64,000 nt of DNA from Bog-473 sp963744225 (GTDB taxonomy: Bacteria > Actinomycetota > Acidimicrobiia > Acidimicrobiales > RAAP-2), in NCBI GenBank assembly GCA_963744225.1, contig CAVUSV010000004.1:1550001-1614000 (forward strand), given 5' to 3'. The position numbers and the translations under genes are program-made. The notes beneath the pieces are model-generated. The model was given only the letters and a program-made list of their open reading frames with translations. It searched no databases and had not been told where the DNA came from. Below are positions 26,132 to 35,077 of the stretch, piece by piece. Numbering within the stretch: the first letter of the stretch is position 1; every line of letters starts with the position of its first letter.

Positions 26132-26584
26132 ATGGGGAGCGAGTACATCCAGCCTGGCGGGGCTGGATCTCTGAACGAGGCGGGCCTTGCCCGCACGCAG
26201 CATCAGCGGATCTCACGACGCGCGGCGCTGCTACGGATCTCGGCGGGAAGTGCCGTGGGAGTCGCCGCCTGGGTGGCCCCTGAGATCCTGACGGCCAAGC
26301 CGGCCGCCGGCGGCACGCTGTCAGGTCCGCCGGGCACGAGTGCCCTCGTTATCTCACCCGGGACCCCGGGCTTGCAGCCAACCACAGGCTCGACGTCAGA
26401 CGGCCCGCCCGCAATTTTGTCGAGCCTGGCCCAGACGGGTCTCGATCTCAAGCGGGACGCGGAGATCGGAGCAACCATGATCGTTGGCGGCTGGGCCATG
26501 CGCCGGTGGGCCAGCCGGCGGGCGGCCCCTGCAACAGAGGCCGCGGCGACGGTGGACAGGACAAGGCCGGGTCCGCCGACCTAG
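26132..26584 (+). CDS. Small Tat-signal protein, function unknown
   Basis: 150 residues. A twin-arginine signal is visible at about residues 29-49: SRRAALLR, then the hydrophobic ISAGSAVGVAAWVAPEILTA. The rest is Gly/Pro/Ser/Thr-rich and low in complexity, with a possible amphipathic C-terminal stretch near IGATMIVGGWAMRRWASRR. GAGGGCGG precedes the ATG. I do not recognise a family. Short Tat proteins with this N-terminal pattern occur near PqqD/HprK-like genes, so it could be a substrate of the neighbouring machinery; this is inference. Confidence 0.55.
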   Translation: MGSEYIQPGGAGSLNEAGLARTQHQRISRRAALLRISAGSAVGVAAWVAPEILTAKPAAGGTLSGPPGTSALVISPGTPGLQPTTGSTSDGPPAILSSLAQTGLDLKRDAEIGATMIVGGWAMRRWASRRAAPATEAAATVDRTRPGPPT

Positions 26585-26645
26585 CTCTCCGGCGCAGCAG
26601 TAGCCGTGGGCCGTCGGCCTCGTGGAACGTTCGAGGGTTCCTGGG

Positions 26646-27173
26646 TCATCCGCTCGACGGACCCGGTGGGAACGCGCCGCTGACCACGACCGTGGAGGCG
26701 GTGACGCTGCCGTCGGTGCGCTTCGTGCCCTGCACGCCGATGAACTCGCCGACCTTGAGCGCAGACGCGCTTGATGTCGCCGTGGTCGTGCCTCCCGTCA
26801 GGACCTTGAACTGGGTGCCTGAGGTGTAGGCGACCGTGGTTGATTTCTTGTCCCTCGTCTGCACGGTGATGTCGTTGTCACTGAGCGCGATGATCTTCCC
26901 GCCCACGGTGGGCCTGCCCAGACCAGCGGTGAGGCGGGGGCCCTGGGTACCCCCCGTCGGTCCGGCACCCGGTGGGTTCGTGCCGGAGCTGGCGGCGCCG
27001 GCGATGGGGGTGAGGACGCCGAACACCGTGGCGAGGGCGCCGCCCGCAACGAGTGCCCGGCGCGGCGTCGACCAGCGCCAGTGGGCGCCGCGCCGCGACC
27101 TGGGGAGCTCGCTGTCGGGGTTGCCGGGGTTGCCGGTGTCTCCAGCCGGACTCTGCGCTGCTGTGTTCGTCAT
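26646..27173 (-). CDS. DUF5666-like surface protein with N-terminal signal anchor
   Basis: 175 residues. The N-terminal cytoplasmic Pro/Ser/Arg-rich tail is followed by a hydrophobic helix (ALVAGGALATVFGVLTPIAG) that should cross the membrane, then a Gly/Pro linker. The C-terminal domain has the DUF5666-like alternating pattern (GKIIALSDNDITVQTRDKKS, LKVGEFIGVQGTKRTDGSVT). It is probably an extracytoplasmic OB-fold-like domain of unknown role. GGAG precedes ATG 27173. It is convergent with the Tat-signal gene and divergent from the P450. Confidence 0.72.
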   Translation of the reverse strand: MTNTAAQSPAGDTGNPGNPDSELPRSRRGAHWRWSTPRRALVAGGALATVFGVLTPIAGAASSGTNPPGAGPTGGTQGPRLTAGLGRPTVGGKIIALSDNDITVQTRDKKSTTVAYTSGTQFKVLTGGTTTATSSASALKVGEFIGVQGTKRTDGSVTASTVVVSGAFPPGPSSG

Positions 27174-27359
27174 TGGTTGCGCTCCTGCTCTCATGCGACA
27201 CGGCGACCTGCCGTATCTGCACCCTGTGCGACCGGTGTGTGGTTTTGCTGCGATGCCGCTGAGGCCCCGGTCACAGTCGCGCTGCTCCAGCCCCGGGATC
27301 GCGTCGCTCGCCACTAAGGTGGACAGCTGGGCGGCAGCATTCCGACCAAGGGGGTTTCC

Positions 27360-28574
27360 ATGACACACATCGCGCCGGTGAAGAACTGGGCGACCGACTT
27401 CGACGTGATGGACCCGCGCTACCTGGAGGATCCCTTCAGCATCTGGGACGAGCTGCGCCAGACCTGTCCCATTCCCCACACGAGCCGGCGCAAGAGCAGC
27501 TGGATGCCGCTGCGCTACGAGGACGTCACCGCCATCGCCCACGACATCGAGCACTTCAGCTCGCTCAAGGTGGCCGTGATCCCGGCCGACGAGGACGACG
27601 ACCCGCCCGACATCGGCGGTCCCAACCTCGAATACGGGTTGCCACCCATCTCCTCGGACCCGCCCTTACACACGTGGACCCGCAGGCTTCTCCTGCCGTG
27701 GTTCTCGCACACGCGCGTGGACAGCTACGTGCCGTTGACCCGGGCCTTGTGCCGCCAGCTGCTCGACGGGTTCGCCGGCGCCGGACACGCTGACGCCGCG
27801 GCGGACTACGCCCAGCAGATCCCTGTCCGGGTGATCGCGCACATCATGGGAGTCTCCCCCGACCTGTCCGACACGTTCACCGGATGGGTGCGCGACGTGC
27901 TCGAGTTCGCCGACGATCCGGAGCGCCGCCTGCGAGGCGTGGACGGCCTCCTCAATTACTTCCTGTCTGAGCTCGAGCACCGGCGCCACAATCCGGGAGA
28001 CGACCTCCTGAGCGAGCTCTTGACTACTGAGGTCGAGGGTCAACCGGTCGACGACGGCATCGTGCTTGGCATGGCGGCGCTCGTCCTCATCGCCGGCATC
28101 GACACGACGTGGAGCGCAATCGGCTCCTCTCTGTGGCACCTGGCCGCGCACCCCGAGGACCGCAAACAGCTCGTGGCCGAGCCCGGGCTGATGCCCACGG
28201 CCGTCGAGGAGCTCCTGCGGGCCTACGCACCGGTGACGATGGCGCGTGAGGTGACCGAGGACGTGGTCTACGCCGGCTGCCCCATGAAGGCGGGAGACAA
28301 GGTGCTGATGAACTTCCCCGCCGCCAACCGCGACCCGGAGGCCTTCGAACATCCCGAGGTGGTCCAGCTGGACCGGGCCCATAACCGGCACGTGGCGTTC
28401 GGTTCGGGGATCCACCGCTGTGCCGGCTCCAATTTGGCCCGCATGGAGCTGCAGGTGGCGCTGGAAGAATGGCTCCAGCGCATCCCGGATTTCTCCCTCG
28501 CGGAGGGCGAGGAGATCACCTGGGCCGGCGGCCAGGTCCGCGGCCCGCGTGTCCTCCCGGTGGTGTTCGAATGA
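27360..28574 (+). CDS. Cytochrome P450
   Basis: 404-residue heme monooxygenase. The I-helix AGIDTTWSAIG (acid-alcohol pair), the ExxR motif EELLRAYAP and the heme loop FGSGIHRCAGSN (proximal Cys about residue 354) are present. AAGGGGG precedes the ATG. The stop overlaps the ferredoxin gene by ATGA, so the electron donor is co-encoded. No reductase is next to it. The substrate cannot be told from sequence alone. Confidence 0.95.
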   Translation: MTHIAPVKNWATDFDVMDPRYLEDPFSIWDELRQTCPIPHTSRRKSSWMPLRYEDVTAIAHDIEHFSSLKVAVIPADEDDDPPDIGGPNLEYGLPPISSDPPLHTWTRRLLLPWFSHTRVDSYVPLTRALCRQLLDGFAGAGHADAAADYAQQIPVRVIAHIMGVSPDLSDTFTGWVRDVLEFADDPERRLRGVDGLLNYFLSELEHRRHNPGDDLLSELLTTEVEGQPVDDGIVLGMAALVLIAGIDTTWSAIGSSLWHLAAHPEDRKQLVAEPGLMPTAVEELLRAYAPVTMAREVTEDVVYAGCPMKAGDKVLMNFPAANRDPEAFEHPEVVQLDRAHNRHVAFGSGIHRCAGSNLARMELQVALEEWLQRIPDFSLAEGEEITWAGGQVRGPRVLPVVFE

Positions 28575-28765
28575 AGATCCGCGTCGACCCCGACAAGTGC
28601 CAGGGCCACGCCCGCTGCTACGGCCTGGCGCCAGAGATCTTCGACGTCGATGACTACGGGCAGGCGTCGGTGATCGTCGACGAGGTCCCGCCCGAACTCG
28701 AGGAGAAGGCCCGGCTGGCCGTGGCCAACTGCCCCGAGTACGCCATCGACATCGTTAGCGAGTAG
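28571..28765 (+). CDS. 3Fe-4S ferredoxin, P450 partner
   Basis: 64-residue ferredoxin: CQGHARC (CxxHxxC, so a 3Fe-4S cluster is likely) and NCPEYAI. It is ATGA-coupled to the P450 and should deliver electrons to it. It resembles the orphan ferredoxin at 13.1 kb but has His where that one has Asn. Confidence 0.93.
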   Translation: MKIRVDPDKCQGHARCYGLAPEIFDVDDYGQASVIVDEVPPELEEKARLAVANCPEYAIDIVSE

Positions 28766-28780
28766 CGGACCCGGCCCGGC

Positions 28781-28795
28781 CTGACCGCGGGTCAG
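28781..28795. terminator. Hairpin between convergent genes
   Basis: CTGACC-GCG-GGTCAG is a perfect 6-bp stem with a 3-nt loop, overlapping the stop codon of the MFS gene and lying 16 nt after the ferredoxin stop. It is a candidate bidirectional terminator without a U-tract. Confidence 0.4.
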
Positions 28796-30313
28796 ACCGC
28801 AGCGAGCGCGACGGACTCGCCTGCGCCGTCCGCCAGCGCTTCGGCGCCCGCAGTGCGAGCTCGCCGCCGGATGAGAGTGAAGGCGGTCGTGGCCGCGAGG
28901 CCCAGCATGACGGCGCTGAAGACGAAGGCGTTCGTGTACCCATGGATGGCGCCGGCCTCCAACGAGGCGGGCGACCTGCCATGGGCGGCGACGTAGGAGA
29001 CCGTTGCGGTGGTGGCGATGGTGTTGATGAGCGCGGCACCCATCGTGCCGCCCATCTGCTGGGTCGCGTTCACCAGCGCGCTCGGCCACCCCGGCGTCCT
29101 GGTCGCCGACGCCCAGGAGCGCGGTGCTGCTCATCGGCACGAAGGACATGCCCATGCCCAGGCTGACGATGATCTCGGCCGGGAGCACGACGGACACGTA
29201 CGTCGAGTGAACGTCGATCGTGCTGAAGAGGACCAGCCCGACCGCGGCCATCAGGAGCCCGCTCCCCATGACGGCGCGCGGACCGAAGCGGGGGAGGAGG
29301 CGACTCCCCAGCATGGCGCCGGTGATGATGCCCAGGGAGAAGGGCACGAAGGCGAAGCCGCTCTTGAGAGCCGAGTAGTGCAGCGTGCCCTGGAAGTAGT
29401 AGGTCAATGAGAGAAAGGTGCCGAGCAGGGCCGTGCCGGCGAGCAGCGAGGCCAGGAAGGACCCACCGCGGTTGCGGTCGAGAACGATGCGCAGGGGGAG
29501 CAATGGGTGCTTGGCCCGGTACTCGATCACCACGAAGGCCACCAGGAGCACGGCGGCGGCCGCAAAGAGCTCGAGCGTGGTCGAGGCGCTCCAGCCGTCG
29601 GTGCCGGCTTTGGTGAACCCGTAGACGAGGGCCAGCAGGCCGCCGGTGACCGTCGCCGCGCCGGGGAGGTCGTAGCCGTGGTTGGCCGAGGCCCGGCTCT
29701 CCGAGACGACCCGCGTGGCCGCCAGGGCGGCCAGGATGGCGATCGGGACGTTGATGAGCAGCGTCCAGCGCCAGGAGGCGAACTCTGTCAGCACGCCTCC
29801 GAGGATGAGGCCGATGGCGGCGCCGCCGCCCGCGATGCCGCCGTAGACGCCGAAGGCGCGCGCCCGCTCCTTGGGCTCGGTGAACGCGACGGTCAAGAGT
29901 GAGAGGGCCGCTGGCGCCATGACGGCGGCGAACGCGCCCTGGAGGGCGCGGGCGCTGAAGAGCATGGCGGAGTCTTGGGCCAGGCCGCCCAGGGCCGACG
30001 CGGCAGCGAACCCGATCAGGCTGAAGACGAACATCCGCTTGCGCCCGAAGTAGTCCGCGATGCGACCGCCGAGGAGGAGGAGCCCGGCGAAGGAGAGGGT
30101 GTAGGCGGTGAGCATCCACTGGCGGTTGGCCGTCGAGATGTGCAGGGCGCGCTGGGCCGATGGCAGGGCGATGATCACCACCGAGGCGTCGAGCACCACC
30201 ATGAGCTGGGCGACCGCAATGATGGCCAGAGCCCGGAAGCGCCTGGGGTCCGTGCCTGGCGCCGGGCCCGCCGGCTCGGCGGACTGGTCGGTGTGCTCGA
30301 TCGTCGAGGTCAT
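28792..30313 (-). CDS. MFS drug:H+ antiporter, DHA2 type (frameshifted)
   Basis: Integral membrane exporter, about 506 residues once one base is removed. It has many hydrophobic helices, motif A (GGRIADYFGRKRMFVFS) and motif C-like MAPAALSLLTVAF. One extra C at 29083 shifts the last ~100 residues; the correct continuation is NATQQMGGTMGAALINTIAT to the stop at 28792. Its promoter carries a palindrome and a divergent TetR gene sits next to it, the usual arrangement for an inducible multidrug exporter. The start is at ATG 30313, about 130 nt downstream of the -10 box. Confidence 0.87.
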
Positions 30314-30442
30314 AGTCGTCTCCGTCTCGGGGCGGTCCGCTTCCGATTGCTTCTGGCCCGCCGGTGCCGCCCAGCTGGGTCGGGTCTGGCTTTGGGCTCC
30401 GCAATGCCGTACAATCGGAAGAGGAGTACTGGTTCCACTTAG

Positions 30443-30472
30443 ACTATACGGAATCAGAGTTCCGTTTGTCAA
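30443..30472 (-). promoter_or_regulatory. MFS promoter with TetR-type operator between -35 and -10
   Basis: Minus strand: -35 TTGACA (30472-30467), 18-nt spacer, -10 TATAGT (30448-30443). The spacer is filled by the perfect palindrome ACGGAA-TCAGAG-TTCCGT (30448-30465). Binding of the divergent TetR protein here would block polymerase. Confidence 0.7.
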
Positions 30473-30492
30473 CGGGGGAGGGAGTGGTTTCG

Positions 30493-31110
30493 GTGGTTTC
30501 CAGATCGACCGGGGCGGAAGTGTCTGCGGCTCCGTCCGATGGATGTGCGGCGCGCCCACTGCGGGCCGACGCGCAGCGCAATCATGAGCGCATCCTGGAG
30601 GCGGCCGAGATCGTCTTCGCCTCCGAGGGCGTCGACGTGCCGGTTGACGTCATCGCCGAGAAGGCCGGTGTCGGCGTGGGGACCTTGTACCGACATTTCC
30701 CCACCAAGGAACGGCTCTGCGGGGCCATCCTGCTCCAGCGGCTCGAGGGGATGACTTCGGACGCCCGGGCCCTGACCGAGGCAGAGGACCCCGGTGCCGC
30801 CTTCTTTCAATTCCTCGAGCATGTCGTGGAGCTGGGCGCCGTCAAGAGGGATCTCGTCATCGCAGTCACCGGGGCCGACCCCGAATTCGAGCGGGCCGCC
30901 GCGCCGGTCAAGGAGGAACTCCTCGAGGCGGTGGGCGTCCTCCTGCGCCGGGCCCAGGAGGCTGGGGCGGTGCGCTCCGACGTGACGGCGCCGGTCGTGG
31001 TGACGCTGGTCGGAGCGACTTGCCAGGCCGCCGAGCACACGGGCGCTCCGCCGCCGTGCGACATGTGGCACATCGTCTGCGACGGGCTGCGGCCTCAGGG
31101 CCAGGGCTGA
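30493..31110 (+). CDS. TetR-family repressor of the adjacent MFS exporter
   Basis: 205 residues with the TetR helix-turn-helix VPVDVIAEKAGVGVGTLYRH (about residues 52-71) and a C-terminal ligand domain. It is divergent from the MFS gene, with an 18-bp palindrome between them. GTG 30493 is chosen because GGAGG lies at a normal distance upstream; GTG 30484 is too close to it. It likely senses an exported drug. Confidence 0.88.
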   Translation: MVSRSTGAEVSAAPSDGCAARPLRADAQRNHERILEAAEIVFASEGVDVPVDVIAEKAGVGVGTLYRHFPTKERLCGAILLQRLEGMTSDARALTEAEDPGAAFFQFLEHVVELGAVKRDLVIAVTGADPEFERAAAPVKEELLEAVGVLLRRAQEAGAVRSDVTAPVVVTLVGATCQAAEHTGAPPPCDMWHIVCDGLRPQGQG

Positions 31111-31116
31111 GGCGGG

Positions 31117-31133
31117 GCCGGGCCACCCCCGGC
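31117..31133. terminator. Hairpin between convergent TetR and SDR genes
   Basis: GCCGGG (31117-31122), loop CCACC, CCCGGC (31128-31133): a perfect 6-bp GC stem directly after the TetR stop codon. No U-tract is present, so the terminator call is moderate. Confidence 0.4.
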
Positions 31134-31146
31134 TCGCCCGACTGAG

Positions 31147-31921
31147 CTATTCCGCGGCGTCACCCCCGGCCCTCAGGCGCAACATCTCGCCGTAGGAGTC
31201 GATCGGGCTGTGCAGCGAAAGGCCCCCGTCGCACTCGATGATCTGGCCCGTGACCCACGCCATGGCGTGGAGGGCGACGATGGCCTGAGCGATGTCGTCG
31301 GCCTCACCGAGTCGTCCCAATGCCGTGCGGTCGGCAACGCCGGCGAGCCAGGGCGAGCCGTCCACGGTTGCCGACGGTCCGCGTCCGAGCATGGGCGTGC
31401 GCGTGACGCCGGGCGCGACGGCGTTGACCCGCAGGCCCGCCGCGCCCCACTCGGCGGCAGCCACCTGCACCAGCATCGACAGCGCCGCCTTTGAGGCGCA
31501 GTAGAGGCCCATGTTGCGATCGACCAGCCGCGCGCTCGATGCTCGACACCGCGATGAACGAGCCGGCCACCTCGCGTTCGCGCATCGCGGCCGCCCAGGC
31601 GCGCATGCACAGCCAAGGGCCGCGGGTGTTTACCCGCATGACCCGGTCGAAATCCTCTGGTGCGGCATCTGCGAGCAACCCGGAGTGTCCGACCCCGGCG
31701 GTCACCGTGACGCAGGTCGGCATGCCCCAACGCCGGAGCGTCAGGGTCACTGCGTGGTCGATCGCAGCAGGTTCCGTCACGTCGCAGGTCACGTCGTGGG
31801 ACCCGGCGATGTCCCAGGTGACCGTCCGCATGCCCTGGCCCCGATGGGCCGCGGCAAGGGCCGTCCCGATGCCCGAGCCGCCGCCGATGACAAGGGCAAG
31901 CGGCTCGGATCCGCCGCTCAC
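31147..31921 (-). CDS. Short-chain dehydrogenase/reductase (frameshifted)
   Basis: About 257 residues after removing one base. The N-terminus has the SDR cofactor motif IGGGSGIG, then the frame moves at 31537 (one extra C) and continues SARLVDRNMGLYCASKAALS, which holds the catalytic YCASK, and VNAVAPGVTRTPML. The start is taken as GTG 31921; its ribosome site is weak. It is convergent with the TetR gene and divergent from the glyoxalase-fold gene. The substrate is unknown. Confidence 0.82.
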
Positions 31922-32005
31922 GTGGCTCTCGTTGTTCTCACCGGCCCAGACCGTACCCGGCTGGCGGTGACAGAATCGTGGCCTCATCTCCCACCCGGAG
32001 GCCCG

Positions 32006-32464
32006 TTGGCGAAGGTGCACCACTCAGCGATTGCGACGCGTGACGTCGAGGCGAGCCTGGTGTTCTGGCGCGACGGCCTCGGGTTCGACGTCCTCATGGA
32101 CCATTCCTTCGCCGGGCCCTGGCCCGAGCTCTTCGCGGCCGAGTCCACGACGCTGCGCTCCGTCTTTCTGGGCGACGCTGCCGCCCCCGAGAGCGGCATC
32201 GTCGAGCTCGTCGCCCTGGAGGGCATGGCTCCTCCTGGTCCGGAGATCGCTGCGCCCGCGGAGGGCTTCTTCTTGCTGTCTCTCTACGCCGACCTTGACA
32301 CCGTGCTGCCGCGCCTGGCGGCACTCGGCGTGGGCGGTAATCCGACCGTGACCGCGGTCGGCCCCGTCCGGCTGGCCGTGGTGCTCGATCCCAACGGCGT
32401 CCGAGTGGAACTGATGGATGACCTCGCGCGCGACAATCTGGCCGGACTCGGCGGCGACGCGTGA
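32006..32464 (+). CDS. VOC (glyoxalase/bleomycin-resistance-fold) protein
   Basis: 152 residues of paired beta-alpha-beta-beta-beta repeats with His/Glu ligands (VHHSAIATRDVEASLVFW start; LDPNGVRVELMDD end). It starts at TTG 32006 with CGGAGG six bases upstream. Members bind a divalent metal and act as dioxygenases, isomerases or ligand binders. Its stop overlaps the monooxygenase start by GTGA, so it belongs to a three-gene operon. Confidence 0.78.
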   Translation: MAKVHHSAIATRDVEASLVFWRDGLGFDVLMDHSFAGPWPELFAAESTTLRSVFLGDAAAPESGIVELVALEGMAPPGPEIAAPAEGFFLLSLYADLDTVLPRLAALGVGGNPTVTAVGPVRLAVVLDPNGVRVELMDDLARDNLAGLGGDA

Positions 32465-33955
32465 CGACGACGATCCACGAGGTCGACGCGGGTCCGGATT
32501 ACGCGGTGCCACACTGGCGCATCGCCATCATCGGGGCCGGGGCGGGCGGCCTCGGCCTGGCGATCCGGCTCGTGAAGTCCGGGCGGCGCGACTTTGTGCT
32601 CTTCGAGGCCGCCGACGGCGTCGGCGGCACGTGGAGGGCAAACACCTACCCCGGCGCGGCATGCGACGTGCCGTCCCATCTGTACTCCTACTCCTTCGCA
32701 CTCAAGCCGGACTGGTCGAAGACCTACGCGGAGCAGCCCGAGATCCTGCAGTACTTCGAAGACTGCGCGGACCGCTTCGGCATCCGCACCCATCTCCGGC
32801 CCCAGACGCGCATCACCGCCGCCCACTGGGACGAGGGCGGGCGGCGGTGGCGCCTCGCCGACGCGGTGGGGCACCGTCTACGAGGCTGACGTGCTTGTGA
32901 GCGCGATCGGGACCTTCACCGCCCCGTCGGTGCCGGACATGGAGGGACTCGACTCTTTCGCCGGGCCCTGCTTCCATTCTGCGCACTGGGAGCACCAGCA
33001 CGACCTGGAAGGGCGGCGGGTGGCCGTGGTCGGGACGGGAGCGAGCGCGGCGCAGATCGTTCCGGTGGTCGCCACGCGTGCGCAGTCCGTGTCCGTCTAC
33101 CAGCGCACGCCCCAGTGGATCCTGCCGCGTTCGGACAAGCCCTTCACCGAGGAGGAGAAGCGCCGTTTCGCCCGCAACCCGATCGCCATCCGGCGCCACC
33201 GGAGGGAGATCTATTGGGCCTTCGAGAACACCATCGCCTTCCGCCATGGCGAAGAGGGCGCCGAGCAGCTCAAGGCGATCGCACTTAGCCATCTCGACTA
33301 TCGGATCAAAGACGACGAACTGCGGGCCAAACTCACTCCGGACTACCCCTTCGGGTGCAAGCGCACGCTCGTCTGCAGCGACTTCTACAAGTCACTGCTG
33401 CGCGACAACGTCGAGCTCGTCACCGAGGGCATCGAGCGCGTGGCTGCGCACTCCATCGTCACCGTCGACGGGCGGGAACGACCGGCGGACGTCGTCGTGC
33501 TGGCGACCGGCTTCAAGGCGGCCGAGTACCTGGCGGGCATGGAGGTCGTGGGCGTGGGTGGGCGGCGTTTGCACGACGACTGGTCCGAGGTGGCGCACGC
33601 GTACATGGGCCTGACGGTGTCGGGGTACCCGAACTTCTTCATGCTCTACGGACCGAACACGAACCAAGGCGGTAATTCGATCATCGTCATCCTCGAGGCG
33701 CAGGCCAGGTACGTGCTCAGTGCGCTGCGGGCCATGCGGCGGCACCGCGCCCGTGCCGTCGACGTCCGGCGCGATGTCATGGAGGCCTACAACCACGAGC
33801 TGGGCGAGGCACTCGACGGGACCGTGTGGAGCGACGGCTGCCAGAGCTACTTCAAGAACGCCAACGGGAAGATCGCCACCCAGCTGCCCCAGACGTCGCG
33901 ATGGTACGCCAAGAAGACACGGCACTTCCGGATGCGAGAGTATGTCCGATCATGA
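32461..33955 (+). CDS. FAD-dependent Baeyer-Villiger-type monooxygenase (frameshifted)
   Basis: About 497 residues after correcting one base in the G-run at 32868-32871. It has the FAD motif GAGAGGLG, GGTWRANTYPGAACDVPSHL, the second nucleotide motif VVGTGASAAQIV and FAGPCFHSAHW, which matches the Baeyer-Villiger fingerprint FxGxxxHxxxW. Late ATGFKAAEYL and YGPNTNQGGNS are also typical. It inserts oxygen next to a ketone. GTG 32461 is coupled to the preceding VOC gene and the stop overlaps the next gene by ATGA. Confidence 0.9.
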
Positions 33956-34920
33956 AAGCAGCGGTGTACTACGAGACGGGCGCGCCCGACGTGTTTCGCT
34001 ACGAGGACGTGCCGGACCCGGTGCCCGGACCCGGCGACATCCTGGTCGAAGTGGAGGCGGTCAGCATCGAGGGCGGCGACACGCTCAGCCGGCTCGGCGG
34101 AGATCTGGCCCGGGTGCCTCACGTGGTGGGATACCAGTGCGCGGGCACCGTGGCCGAGGTGGGCGCCGACGTGCGGGGCTTCGCGGTCGGGGACCGTGTG
34201 GTGACCGTGGGCCTGGACGGTTCGCACGCGGAGCGGCGGGCGGTACCCGAGGGCTTTGCCTGGAAGATCCCCGACGGTGTCTCGACCGACGCCGCCGCCT
34301 GCGTGCCCGTCCCCTTCGGGACGGCCGATGACTGCCTCTTCGAGTTCGGCCGCCTCCAAGCGGGCGAGACCGCGTTGATCCACGCCGGAGCGGGCGGGGT
34401 GGGCATCGCGGCGATCCAGATGGCCAAGCGGGCCGGGGCCCGGGTCTTTGCCACCGCTTCGAGCGACGACCGTCTCGAGCGCCTGCGCGAGCTGGGCCTC
34501 GACGAGGGCATCAACTACGCCACGCACGACTTCGTGGCCGAAGCGCGCCGGCTGACCGACGGTCGCGGCGTCGATGTCGTGGTGGACTCGGTGGGTGGCG
34601 TGACCTTGCAGGGGAGCATCAACCTCCTCGCCTACCGTGGCCGCTGCGTCACGGTTGGGGACGCCGGGAGAGCGGCGGCGGAGCACCTGGACATCTCCGG
34701 GATGCGCCCCAACAACCAGACACTGTCCGGGTACTTCTTGGGCGCCGAGCTGCTGTTCTTCCCGCGCGCCCACGCCATGATCGCCGGCCACCTCGACGCC
34801 ATCGCGCGCGGGGAGCTCTCGGTGGTCATCGACCGCACCTTCCCGCTCTCGGACGCCGCGGGAGCCCACGCCTACATCGAGAGCCGCCAGGCCTTCGGCC
34901 GGGTGCTGCTCGTCCCCTGA
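33952..34920 (+). CDS. Zinc-free medium-chain reductase (quinone oxidoreductase type)
   Basis: 322 residues. The N-terminal GroES-like domain (AGTVAEVGADVRGFAVGDRV) and NAD(P)-binding segment HAGAGGVGIAAIQMAKRAG are clear; the zinc-ligand Cys cluster of alcohol dehydrogenases is absent, so it is a quinone/enone reductase. It is ATGA-coupled to the monooxygenase. The three-gene operon may degrade a cyclic ketone or xenobiotic. Confidence 0.87.
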   Translation: MKAAVYYETGAPDVFRYEDVPDPVPGPGDILVEVEAVSIEGGDTLSRLGGDLARVPHVVGYQCAGTVAEVGADVRGFAVGDRVVTVGLDGSHAERRAVPEGFAWKIPDGVSTDAAACVPVPFGTADDCLFEFGRLQAGETALIHAGAGGVGIAAIQMAKRAGARVFATASSDDRLERLRELGLDEGINYATHDFVAEARRLTDGRGVDVVVDSVGGVTLQGSINLLAYRGRCVTVGDAGRAAAEHLDISGMRPNNQTLSGYFLGAELLFFPRAHAMIAGHLDAIARGELSVVIDRTFPLSDAAGAHAYIESRQAFGRVLLVP

Positions 34921-35076
34921 ACGCTCCGCCCCGGCACGCCCATTCCGCACCTGACCAAGGCTGGCCTCATCCAGCCGGCGTTGCGCGACGACGACAACTT
35001 CGCCGACGAGGTGGTGGTGGACGCAAGCGCGGACCCCATGGCGCAGCTCGTGGCCTACACCGGCCGGCAGCCTTGA
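34921..35076 (+). pseudogene. In-frame coding-like remnant after the reductase stop codon
   Basis: Directly behind the TGA of the reductase the same frame stays open for 51 codons and ends at TGA 35074-35076. It reads TPIPHLTKAGLIQPALRDDD and VVVDASADPMAQLVAYTGRQ, with codon use like the surrounding genes but no start. It may be a fused tail removed by a stop codon, or the 3' end of a lost gene. No family is recognised. Confidence 0.35.
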
Positions 35077-35077
35077 C

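Noticed and set aside
28268..30559. A 763-residue minus-strand reading through the MFS gene
   Set aside because: Its last part is antisense to the P450 and ferredoxin genes; the true end of the exporter is in another frame.
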